Shown here: positions 56,977-64,000 of the stretch, in pieces
How the letters are laid out: each line of letters opens with the position of its first letter
How positions within the stretch are numbered: the first letter of the stretch is position 1
Origin: Amycolatopsis roodepoortensis
Lineage (GTDB): Bacteria > Actinomycetota > Actinomycetes > Mycobacteriales > Pseudonocardiaceae
DNA: 64,000 bases
Assembly: GCF_014873915.1 (NCBI RefSeq)
Contig: NZ_JADBEJ010000008.1
Location: 434,001-498,000, forward strand
Reading direction: 5' to 3'
Program-made: the position numbers and the translations under genes
Notes under the pieces: generated by a model
Databases searched by the model: none
What the model was told of the DNA's origin: nothing
What the model saw: the letters and a program-made list of their open reading frames with translations, nothing else

Positions 56977-59900
56977 AGATTCCCGGTCAGCTGGGCGGCA
57001 CCCCGCAGGCCGAGCCCGCGGCGGTAGGCCCGGTCGAAGTCGTCACCGAGCCGCTCGCGCACGGTCGTCCTGAGCAGGGCGGCGTCCAGATCGACGGCGA
57101 ACGGGGTGCCCCGGATGGTCACCGCCGCGCCGATCAGGACCGCCGCCCGCTCGGCGTCGCCCCGCACCAGCGCGACCCCGGCGAGACCCTCGACGGCGCA
57201 GGCCATGGTGGTGCTGTCGTGCCAGCGGTCCGCCGACACCAGCGCCAGCCGGTGCAGCTCCTCGGCCCCGTCGGCGTCACCCTCGGCGGCCAGGACCCAG
57301 CCGAGGGAGATCTTCGCGCCGGCGCGCACTCCTTCGGCCGCGAACGAACCACCGGAACACTCCGCGAGCGCGCGTTCGCTCAGCGCACGGGCCGCCGCCA
57401 GATCGCCCTCGTGCCGGGCGAGGAACGACAGACCGACGTACCCGGCCGCTCGGCTCTCGGGCATCCCGGCGCGGCGCGCGATCTCGATGGCGAGTTCGAA
57501 ATCCGCCCGCGCGCCCGCCGCGTCGCCGTGGAGCAGCTTGCTGCCGCCGCGACGGCACAGCAGGTCCGCGTTGTCGTCGGACGCGCCGAGTTCCCGCATC
57601 AGCCGCAGGGCCTCGTTCATCGTTTCCAGCGCTTCGGCCTGCCGGTTCGTCCAGATCAGGATCTGGGAGAGATGGTCGAGGGCCATCGAAAGGCCCCAGC
57701 GTTCGCCGATCGAGCGGAACGCCTGCGCCCCTTCGAGCAGGAACTCTTCCGCTGTGTCGAGTTCGCCCTGCATCAGCGCGCGGAGGCCGTAACCGGTCGG
57801 CGCGAGGGCGAGGCTCCAGGCATCGCTGTTCGCCAGCAGCACCCGGCTGCGTCTGATCAGCGCGTCGTCGTCACCGGGCGGGCCGGACACGACGCCCATC
57901 AACAGCAGCAGTGCCGGGTTCCGGGGCGCCTTGGCGATATTCAGCATGAGGCCGTCCACCAATGGCAAATGCCGGTCGAGCGCCTCGTGGCCCCGCAGTC
58001 CCGCGGCGGCGGTGAGCACGCAGAGCTGGTACTCCTCTTCGAGACCGTCCGGTGCCCGTTCTCCGAGCCGTTTGACCACTTCCAAACACAGCGTCGAACC
58101 CTCGAAGCGGCGACCGCGCATCCACCAGTACAGCACCAGCGCAGCAGAAAGCCGGAGCGCGATCCGTACGTCGGATTCGGCGGCCCAGCGCAACGCGGCC
58201 AGGAGATCGTCGTAGGCGGCGTCGAGCCGGGCGAGCCAGATCAGCTGGTCGCCCGTGCGCAGCAACGGATCCGCTTCCTCGGCGAGGGCGAGGAAATGCT
58301 CGGCGTGTGCGCGCCGCAAGCGCTCGGTTTCACCCGCCTCGACGAGTTTTTCGGTGAAGAAGGCCCGGATGGTTTCGAGCATCCGATACCGGTCCCCGGT
58401 GCGTTCGACCAGCGATCTGTCCACAAGGGACGGAAGCAGTTCCGCGATGTCCGGCACGGCGCAGACCGCTTCGGCGTCGTCCAGGGTCGTGCCGCCCGCG
58501 AAGACGGTCAGCCGCCTGGCGAGCAGGCGTTCGTCCTCGTCGAGCAGATCCCAGCTCCACTCGACGACGGCGCGCAGCGTGCGATGACGGCTTTCGGCGA
58601 CCCGGCTGCCCCGCGAGAGCAACCCGAACCGGTCGTCCAGCCGGGACGCGATCTCGCCGACCGGCAGGGTCCGCACGCGCGCGGCGGCGAGCTCGATGGC
58701 CAGCGGCAGCCCGTCGAGCGCGGCGCAGACCCGCTGGACGTCGCCCGCGGTCTCGTCGTCGACCACGAAACCCGGATCGCCCGCCCGCGCGCGGTCGGCG
58801 AACAGGCGGACCGCGGCGAACTCCAGCGACCGGGCGGGCGGCGTGCCCGGCGGCGGCACGGCGAGCCGAGGCACGGGGGAGACGACCTCACCGGTGATGC
58901 CCAGCGGTTCGCGGCTGGTGGCGAGCACCCGCAGCGCGGGAGCCGCGCCGAGCAGCCGGGCGGCCAGTTTCGCGGCGGCCTCGATCAGATGCTCGCAGTT
59001 GTCGAGCACCAGCAGGACGGCCCGTTCGGCCAGCGCGTCGATCAGCCGCTCCACCGGCGCGTTCTCCACCGGCGCGGTGACCGTCCCGAGCGGGACCGAC
59101 CGCAGGCCGAGCGCGGTCAGCGCGGCGTGGGCGATATCGGAGTCCTCGGTGTACGGAGCGAGCTCGACGAAGACGGCGGGGAGGTCCACGGCTGCCGCGG
59201 TCTCGATGGCCAGCCGCGTCTTGCCCGCCCCGCCAGGTCCGGTCAGCGTCACCAGCCGCGAACTCTCCAGCCTGTCGAGCACGTGCCGGAGATCGCCTTC
59301 GCGGCCGATGAAGCTGGTGAGTTGCGCGGGAAGCGCCGTGGTCGTGCCCTTGGCAGGCGGTGTCTCACCGCGAAGCACGGCCAGATGCGCGGCGGCGAGA
59401 TCCGGCCCGGGATCCGCGCCGAGTTCGTCGGCGAGGACGCGGCGGGCGTCCTCGAACGCGGTGAGCGCCTCGGCCTGCCGCCCGGCGGCGTGCAGCGCGC
59501 GGATCAGCAGCGCGCGGGACTTTTCCCGCAGCGGCTGCTCGTCGATGACCTCGCGAAGCTCGCCGAGGACGTCTTCGTGCTTTCCCAGCTTGAGCTCTGC
59601 CTCGACGCGGTCCTCGATCGCCGACGTCTTCAGCTCATTCAGCCTGGTGACCTGCGGATCGCGGAACGGCGCGTCGGTGATGTCCGCGAAGGCCGGGCCA
59701 CGCCAGAGCCCGAGAGCATCGCGAAGCAGCTCGGACGCCTTCGCGGCATCTCCCGCCGCGAGAGTGCGCCGTCCCTCTGCTGCGAGCCGCTCGAACCGGT
59801 GCACGTCGACGTCGTCGGGGTCCACGGCGAGCCGGTAGCCCGCCGGGCTGAACTCGACGGGCGCGAGCTCTTTCAGCGCGCCCCGCAGCCGCGAGACCTG

Positions 59901-60095
59901 CGATTGCAGCGCGTTCGCCACACCTTCGGGTGGTTGTTCGCCGTAGAGACCGTCGATGAGGCGCTCCGCCGGGACGATCCGGCCCGCCTCCAGCGCGAGC
60001 AACGCGAACAGCGTCCGGACCCTGGGCCCGCCGATCGGAACGGTGGTGCCGTCGTCGCGGCGTACCTCCGTCGCCCCCAGAACGCCGAATCGCAT
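56973..60095 (-). CDS. SARP/AfsR-type regulator: DNA-binding, BTAD, NB-ARC and TPR
   Basis: The 1040-residue protein starts with an OmpR-like winged helix (MRFGVLGATEVRRDDGTTVP, RTLFALLALEAGRIVPAERLIDGLYG), then a BTAD domain (about 95-245). An NB-ARC ATPase follows, with Walker A TGPGGAGKTRLAIE and Walker B VLLVLDNCEHL, then an HTH-like arm and about 500 residues of TPR repeats. Such proteins switch on secondary-metabolism or envelope genes. It is divergent from the sugar cluster at 60254, its most likely target. Length is normal for the AfsR/SARP large type. Confidence 0.93.
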   Translation of the reverse strand: MRFGVLGATEVRRDDGTTVPIGGPRVRTLFALLALEAGRIVPAERLIDGLYGEQPPEGVANALQSQVSRLRGALKELAPVEFSPAGYRLAVDPDDVDVHRFERLAAEGRRTLAAGDAAKASELLRDALGLWRGPAFADITDAPFRDPQVTRLNELKTSAIEDRVEAELKLGKHEDVLGELREVIDEQPLREKSRALLIRALHAAGRQAEALTAFEDARRVLADELGADPGPDLAAAHLAVLRGETPPAKGTTTALPAQLTSFIGREGDLRHVLDRLESSRLVTLTGPGGAGKTRLAIETAAAVDLPAVFVELAPYTEDSDIAHAALTALGLRSVPLGTVTAPVENAPVERLIDALAERAVLLVLDNCEHLIEAAAKLAARLLGAAPALRVLATSREPLGITGEVVSPVPRLAVPPPGTPPARSLEFAAVRLFADRARAGDPGFVVDDETAGDVQRVCAALDGLPLAIELAAARVRTLPVGEIASRLDDRFGLLSRGSRVAESRHRTLRAVVEWSWDLLDEDERLLARRLTVFAGGTTLDDAEAVCAVPDIAELLPSLVDRSLVERTGDRYRMLETIRAFFTEKLVEAGETERLRRAHAEHFLALAEEADPLLRTGDQLIWLARLDAAYDDLLAALRWAAESDVRIALRLSAALVLYWWMRGRRFEGSTLCLEVVKRLGERAPDGLEEEYQLCVLTAAAGLRGHEALDRHLPLVDGLMLNIAKAPRNPALLLLMGVVSGPPGDDDALIRRSRVLLANSDAWSLALAPTGYGLRALMQGELDTAEEFLLEGAQAFRSIGERWGLSMALDHLSQILIWTNRQAEALETMNEALRLMRELGASDDNADLLCRRGGSKLLHGDAAGARADFELAIEIARRAGMPESRAAGYVGLSFLARHEGDLAAARALSERALAECSGGSFAAEGVRAGAKISLGWVLAAEGDADGAEELHRLALVSADRWHDSTTMACAVEGLAGVALVRGDAERAAVLIGAAVTIRGTPFAVDLDAALLRTTVRERLGDDFDRAYRRGLGLRGAAQLTGNL

Positions 60096-60201
60096 GGGCT
60101 AAAGATTAGGGATGGAAGCGCAGCTTCTCCATTGAGGGCGGTGGCGGGGGAATGGATGGATAGGGCGTCGTTGACCTGGGCGGATCCAGCCCGCCCGAAC
60201 T

Positions 60202-60215
60202 ACGCCGATCGGCGT
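60202..60215. promoter_or_regulatory. 14-base palindrome in the divergent SARP/sugar-cluster region
   Basis: ACGCCGATCGGCGT is a perfect palindrome 38 bases before ATG 60254, in the 158-base gap between the divergent regulator and aminotransferase genes. A TTGACC lies at 60171-60176 and TATACA nearby, at a spacing too long for one promoter. The palindrome may bind a regulator; SARP proteins usually bind direct repeats, so another protein is possible. Confidence 0.3.
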
Positions 60216-60253
60216 CTATACACTTCGCCGGGTCCCCACGCAATGGGAGAGGT

Positions 60254-61384
60254 ATGTCTACGCAGGAACCCGTGGTCCTCGGTCAGCCGACCGTCGGCGA
60301 AGAAGAACTCGCCGCCGTGGCGGAGGTGTTCCGGTCCGGCTGGCTGGCCGGTGCCGGCCCCGCGTGCCGCCGTTTCGAGGAACGCTTCGCGAAGACCGTC
60401 GGCACCGCGCACGCCCTGACCACCAGCAACTGTGGCTCGGCACTCTTCCTCGGGCTGCGTGTGCTCGGTGTGAAGCCGGGCGACGAGGTCATCGTCGGCG
60501 ACTACACGTTCCCCGCCACCGGCCACGCCGTGCTCCAGGCCGGCGCGACCCCGGTGTTCGCGGACATCCGCCCCGACGTGTGGAGCGCCGACCCGGCGTC
60601 CATCGAAGCCCTGATCACCCCGCGCACGGTCGGCATCCTCGCCGTCGACGTCGCCGGGCAGCCCGGTGACTTCGACGAGTACCGCGCGATCGCCGACAAG
60701 CACGGCCTGTGGCTGTTCGAGGACGCCGCCTGCGCCGCGGGCGCGACGTACAAGACCCGCCCGGCAGGCAGCCTCGCCGACCTGGCCGCGTTCTCCTTCC
60801 ACGGCCGCAAGGGAATCACCGCGGGCGAAGGCGGCGCGCTGGTCTCGGACCGCGAAGACCTCATCGCGCACGCGCGCAAGCTGCACACCTACGGCATCGA
60901 GCCCGCCATCACCCGGGAGGGTTCCGGTGCGCTGCCGATCCCGGAGTTCCACGAGCTGGGCTACAACTTCCGGCTCTCGGACGTGCAGGCCGCGATCATG
61001 AACGTGCAGCTGGACCGCCTCCCGGATCTGCTCTCGGCCCGCCGTTCGGTGGCCAAGCGCTACCACGAGGCGTTCGAGAATCTGCCCGGTCTCGACGTCC
61101 CGGTGGAACTGCCGGACCGCGAGCACCCGTGGCAGGCCTACATCCTCACCGTGGCCCCGGAGATCGACCGCGACGCGCTCGCGCTGCGGATCCGCGAGCA
61201 GGGCGTGCAGTGCAACTTCGGCACGTACGCCTCGCACCTCCAGCCCATCTACGGCAAGAAGCAGACCTTGCCGGTTTCGGCGGACCTCTTCGCCCGTCAT
61301 CTCGCCATCCCGATGCACGCCAACCTCACCGATGCCCAGGTCGACCGGGTCATCGGGACCGTCAGCGCCGCACTGCCGAGCTAG
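60254..61384 (+). CDS. DegT/DnrJ/EryC1-family sugar aminotransferase
   Basis: The 376-residue PLP enzyme has the DegT marks FRSGWLAGAGPACRRFEERF, ALTTSNCGSALFLGL, EVIVGDYTFPATGHAVL, LFEDAACAAGATYK, the PLP-Lys in SFHGRKGITAGEGG, and GYNFRLSDVQAAIMNVQLDRL. It should transaminate a keto-sugar nucleotide, giving an amino sugar. GGGAGAGG precedes ATG 60254. First of at least four genes in one run with an epimerase, a glycosyltransferase and an acyltransferase. Confidence 0.93.
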   Translation: MSTQEPVVLGQPTVGEEELAAVAEVFRSGWLAGAGPACRRFEERFAKTVGTAHALTTSNCGSALFLGLRVLGVKPGDEVIVGDYTFPATGHAVLQAGATPVFADIRPDVWSADPASIEALITPRTVGILAVDVAGQPGDFDEYRAIADKHGLWLFEDAACAAGATYKTRPAGSLADLAAFSFHGRKGITAGEGGALVSDREDLIAHARKLHTYGIEPAITREGSGALPIPEFHELGYNFRLSDVQAAIMNVQLDRLPDLLSARRSVAKRYHEAFENLPGLDVPVELPDREHPWQAYILTVAPEIDRDALALRIREQGVQCNFGTYASHLQPIYGKKQTLPVSADLFARHLAIPMHANLTDAQVDRVIGTVSAALPS

Positions 61385-61391
61385 GAGAGAA

Positions 61392-62321
61392 ATGCCCGAC
61401 AAGAAGGTCCTCTTCACCGGGGGCGGCGGTTTCATCGCCGCGCACGTCATCCCGATGCTGATCGAGGGCGGCTACACCGTCCGCGTCTTCGACAACATGA
61501 CCCGCGGCGACCGCGCCCGGATCAACGAGTTCGTCGCCACCGGCAAGGTCGAACTGGTCGAGAAGGACGTCCGGTACGGCGGCGCCGTGCGCGAGGCCAT
61601 GCGCGGCTGCACGCACGTCATCCACTTCGCCACCGTGTCGATCAACAAGTCGGTCGCGGACCCGCACGAGTCCATCGACATCAACATGGTCGGCAACCAC
61701 AACGTCTTCGCCGCCGCGGCGGACGAGGGTGTCGAGCGGCTGGTGTTCGCCTCGACCGCGTCCGTCTACGGCGACCCGAAGCGGCTGCCGATGCACGAGG
61801 ACGACGAGCTCAAGCCGCTCACGCCGTACTGCATCTCGAAGCGCGCGGGCGAGGACATGCTCGGCTTCTACGAGCGCACCAAGGGCCTGTCCTGGAACGC
61901 GCTGCGCTTCTTCAACGTGTACGGCCCCGGCCAGAAGATCGAGGCCTACTACACGTCGGTGATCAACCACTTCATCCAGCGCCTGCGCGCCGGCCAGCCG
62001 CCGATCATCGACGGCCGCGGCGACCAGTCGATGGACTTCGTGCACGTCACGGACCTGGCCCGCGCCGTCGTCGCGGCGCTGGAGTCGGAGAAGGCGAACC
62101 TGCCGATCAACATCGGCACCGGGATCGACACCTCCATCGCGACGCTGGCGAAGATCCTCATCGACGCCGTCGGCGTCAACGTCGAGCCGCTGTTCAACGA
62201 GCGCGACGTGCTGGTCTCGCGCCGCGCCGCCGACATCACCCGTGCCCGCGAGGTCCTCGGCTGGGAGCCGAAGATCTCCGTGGAAGAGGGCATGTACGAA
62301 CTGGTGAAGGCCTCGGAGTGA
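61392..62321 (+). CDS. NAD-dependent sugar epimerase/dehydratase
   Basis: The 309-residue SDR protein has the nucleotide-binding VLFTGGGGFIAAHVIPML (the third Gly of GxxGxxG is Ala), the catalytic Ser in VFASTASVYGD, and Tyr/Lys in PYCISKRAGED. FFNVYGPGQ and the substrate-binding MDFVHVTDLARAV follow. It probably makes or interconverts the sugar nucleotide for the transferases in this run (UDP-glucose/GlcNAc 4-epimerase-like). ATG 61392 follows AGGAGAG. Its stop overlaps a possible GTG start of the next gene. Confidence 0.9.
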   Translation: MPDKKVLFTGGGGFIAAHVIPMLIEGGYTVRVFDNMTRGDRARINEFVATGKVELVEKDVRYGGAVREAMRGCTHVIHFATVSINKSVADPHESIDINMVGNHNVFAAAADEGVERLVFASTASVYGDPKRLPMHEDDELKPLTPYCISKRAGEDMLGFYERTKGLSWNALRFFNVYGPGQKIEAYYTSVINHFIQRLRAGQPPIIDGRGDQSMDFVHVTDLARAVVAALESEKANLPINIGTGIDTSIATLAKILIDAVGVNVEPLFNERDVLVSRRAADITRAREVLGWEPKISVEEGMYELVKASE

Positions 62322-62347
62322 GTGCCGGGCCGGGGGAGAGCCGCCCC

Positions 62348-63544
62348 ATGCGTATCGCGGTCGTGAACAACTTCTTCCCGCCGCGGGTGGGTGGAAGCGC
62401 GCACATGGCGGCGTCCCTGGCTGAGCAGTACGCGGCGCGCGGGCACGAGGTGCTCGCGATCACCGCCGCGTACGCCGACGCCCCGGCCGACGAGACGAAG
62501 GACGGCTACCGCGTCGTCCGCCTGCCCGCGGTGAAGATGCCGCAGCTGGGCCTGTCGATCGACTTCGACATGAGCTTCGCCTCGCTGCGGCCGGGGAACT
62601 GGCGGCGGCTGTGGAAACTGCTGGACGAGTTCAAGCCGGACGCCGTCCACCTGCACGGGCAGTTCTTCGACCTGTCGTGGCTGGCCGGGCTGTACGCGCG
62701 GCGGCACAAGCTGCCGATGCTGCTGACCATCCACACGCTGCTGATCAGCGACAACAAGCTGTACGGCGGGGTCTTCCGGTTCCTGGACAAGGTGCTGGTG
62801 AACCCGATCCTGCGCTACCTCAAGCCGCGCTACGTCATCCTCGACAAACTCGGGGTCGACTACTGCGTCGAGCGCTACGGCACGAGCGACGCGAACTCGG
62901 ACTACTTCCCGATCGCCGTCGACACGGGGAACTTCGAGAAGCCGCTGACCCTCGACGTCCGGGCGGAGCACGGACTCGGCGACGGTCCGGTGATCGTCTC
63001 GCTCGGCCACGTGATCCCCCTGCGCAACCGGCTCCCGCTGGTCGAGGCGCTGCCGTCCATTTTGGACAAGCACCCCGGGGTGAAGGTGGTCGTCGTCGGC
63101 CGCGTCTACCACGACGTCTTCCTGAAGCGGGCGGAAGAATTGGGCGTCGCGGACGCCATCATCGTGACCGGCGCCGTGCCGAAGGCCGACGTCCCCGCGT
63201 ACTTCGCCGCCGCCGACATCGTCACGCACGACCTCAACGGCGGCTGTGGCACCGCGTCGCTGGAGGCGATGCTCTCGGGCACCGCGACCATCGCGTCGGT
63301 CACGGAGGACAACTACCCGGGCATCGAACTGCGCAACGGCGAGAACATCCTGCTGGTGCGGCCGGACGACAGCGAGGCGGTGGCGAACACCGTCATCGAA
63401 CTGCTCGACGACCCCGAGAAGCGGGCTTTGGTGGCACAGCGGGAAAGCGCGATGGTGCGGGCCAACTTCGGCCTCGACGTCGTCGCCGAGGAACACCTGC
63501 GTACCTTCGAGAAACTGGTGACCGAGGCCGATGTTCTTCGATGA
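62348..63544 (+). CDS. GT4-family glycosyltransferase
   Basis: The 398-residue GT-B protein has the GT4 opening RIAVVNNFFPPRVGGSAHMA, DAVHLHGQFFDLSWL, VIVSLGHVIPLRNRLPLVEAL, VVVVGRVYHDVF and the donor-binding GCGTASLEAMLSGTATIAS, where the usual E(x7)E motif is only partly kept. It should add a sugar from the cluster's nucleotide donor. GGGGGAG at 62332-62338 supports ATG 62348; a GTG at 62318 overlapping the epimerase stop is the alternative. Overlaps the next gene by 14 bases. Confidence 0.9.
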   Translation: MRIAVVNNFFPPRVGGSAHMAASLAEQYAARGHEVLAITAAYADAPADETKDGYRVVRLPAVKMPQLGLSIDFDMSFASLRPGNWRRLWKLLDEFKPDAVHLHGQFFDLSWLAGLYARRHKLPMLLTIHTLLISDNKLYGGVFRFLDKVLVNPILRYLKPRYVILDKLGVDYCVERYGTSDANSDYFPIAVDTGNFEKPLTLDVRAEHGLGDGPVIVSLGHVIPLRNRLPLVEALPSILDKHPGVKVVVVGRVYHDVFLKRAEELGVADAIIVTGAVPKADVPAYFAAADIVTHDLNGGCGTASLEAMLSGTATIASVTEDNYPGIELRNGENILLVRPDDSEAVANTVIELLDDPEKRALVAQRESAMVRANFGLDVVAEEHLRTFEKLVTEADVLR

Positions 63545-64000
63545 CGAGCGCAGCAACCGCCTGCGCCCGCAGATCCTGACCGAACTCGTCTCGCAGTACA
63601 TGAACGACGCCGAGCGTGCGAAGTTCTACGGGCTGCCGGAGTCGACGAGGGTCCGCGAACGGGTCAAGATCATCAGCCCGGAGAACCTGAAGATCGGCGA
63701 ACACTGCTGGATCGGCGAAGGCGCCGCGCTCGACGCGAGTGGCGGGCTGGAGATCGGCGAGCACACCAGCATCGGGCTCAACACGCTGATCTTCACGCAT
63801 TCCAGCTGGCTCGCGAACATGACGCTGCAGAACCACTCCGGCAGCGACCTCATCGAGCGCAAACCCGTGAAAATCGGCAAAGGTTGCTTCATCGGCGGCC
63901 TCGTGGTGATCATGGCAGGCGTCACGATCGGCGATTTCGCCACCGTGCAGCCGAATTCCGTGGTCGCCAAGGACGTCCCGCCGCGCACACTGGTCGCGGG
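63531..64000 (+). CDS. Left-handed beta-helix acyltransferase, cut by window end
   Basis: The first 156 residues show hexapeptide repeats: KIISPENLKIGEHCWIGEGAALDASG, LEIGEHTSIGLNTLIFTHSS, KPVKIGKGCFIGGLVVIMAGVTIGDFATVQPNSVVAKDV. This is the WbbJ/LacA-type fold that transfers acetyl or another acyl group to a sugar. A helical N-terminal part (about 1-45) precedes the repeats. The ATG at 63531 lies inside the glycosyltransferase gene, so translation is coupled. The catalytic His is likely in FTHSSW. Confidence 0.88.
   Translation, partial: MFFDDERSNRLRPQILTELVSQYMNDAERAKFYGLPESTRVRERVKIISPENLKIGEHCWIGEGAALDASGGLEIGEHTSIGLNTLIFTHSSWLANMTLQNHSGSDLIERKPVKIGKGCFIGGLVVIMAGVTIGDFATVQPNSVVAKDVPPRTLVA

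Noticed and set aside
57219..60419. A 1066-codon open frame on the plus strand
   Set aside because: Antisense to the SARP regulator, whose domains are all recognisable.

Overview
The window is high-GC actinobacterial DNA. Its GTG/TTG starts, many leaderless genes (a TANNNT -10 hexamer six to eight bases before the start codon), IdeR/DmdR-type iron boxes, a fused CydDC exporter, F420-type oxidoreductase folds, a class F sortase and an AfsR/SARP-type regulator point to the Pseudonocardiales. The long perfect intergenic palindromes match what I remember of Amycolatopsis; that genus call is recall, not a search. I see no rRNA, tRNA, transposase, integrase or CRISPR array. Gene content looks like chromosomal core-to-accessory DNA, not a prophage or plasmid.

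Layout. 1-3.8 kb: ferritin behind tandem iron boxes, arginine deiminase, a CPBP protease, an F420/FMN-type oxidoreductase and an iron-box-controlled DUF2470 (HugZ-like) protein. 3.9-7.5 kb: an unknown membrane protein, then a coiled-coil membrane protein paired with a solute-binding/VWA fusion. 7.6-10.3 kb: homogentisate dioxygenase, divergent from an unknown gene coupled to an IclR regulator. 10.3-12.8 kb: DUF998 protein, GDT1-family transporter, S41 peptidase. 12.9-20.1 kb: cydA, cydB, fused cydDC and a GAF histidine kinase, with a DnaA-box cluster and a nested palindrome between cydA and cydB. 20.2-22.1 kb: excalibur surface protein, class F sortase, a phosphatase-fold protein. 22.1-30.6 kb: a STAND NTPase with TPR-like repeats tail-to-tail with a glycosyltransferase-like gene that carries a 10-base C tract near its start, then a DevR-like response regulator, an unknown gene, an M14 carboxypeptidase and MazG. 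30.7-34.6 kb: a truncated nitrate-sensor-like protein, a helical-repeat protein and a diverged paralogue of the unknown gene at 26.5 kb. 34.6-35.4 kb: a Phd/PIN toxin-antitoxin pair. 35.4-36.35 kb: a small membrane protein and a 17-copy 21-bp tandem array abutting coaA. 36.4-43.8 kb: coaA, macrodomain protein, pheA, phosphatase, lipoprotein, MFS exporter, minimal zincin and septum-formation protein. 43.9-46.2 kb: a YgiB-like / glutathionylspermidine-synthase-like / DUF350 cassette. 46.3-50.9 kb: haloalkane dehalogenase, class III aminotransferase, serS, DUF3558 lipoprotein. 50.9-56 kb: lhgO and a divergent TetR-SnoaL pair sharing two operators, then a C45 acyltransferase coupled to a DHA2 exporter. 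56-60.1 kb: two small membrane proteins and a SARP-NB-ARC-TPR regulator. 60.2-64 kb: start of a sugar/polysaccharide cluster (aminotransferase, epimerase, GT4 glycosyltransferase, acyltransferase), cut by the window end.

How genes work together: the left end is an iron storage/acquisition module under one metal sensor. The cyd operon ends with its own sensor kinase, and a plausible response-regulator partner lies about 5.7 kb away. The regions most likely to hold something not yet described are the STAND/glycosyltransferase-like/response-regulator block (22.1-26.5 kb), the 21-bp array, and the paired 'VSR-RKK' unknown proteins.
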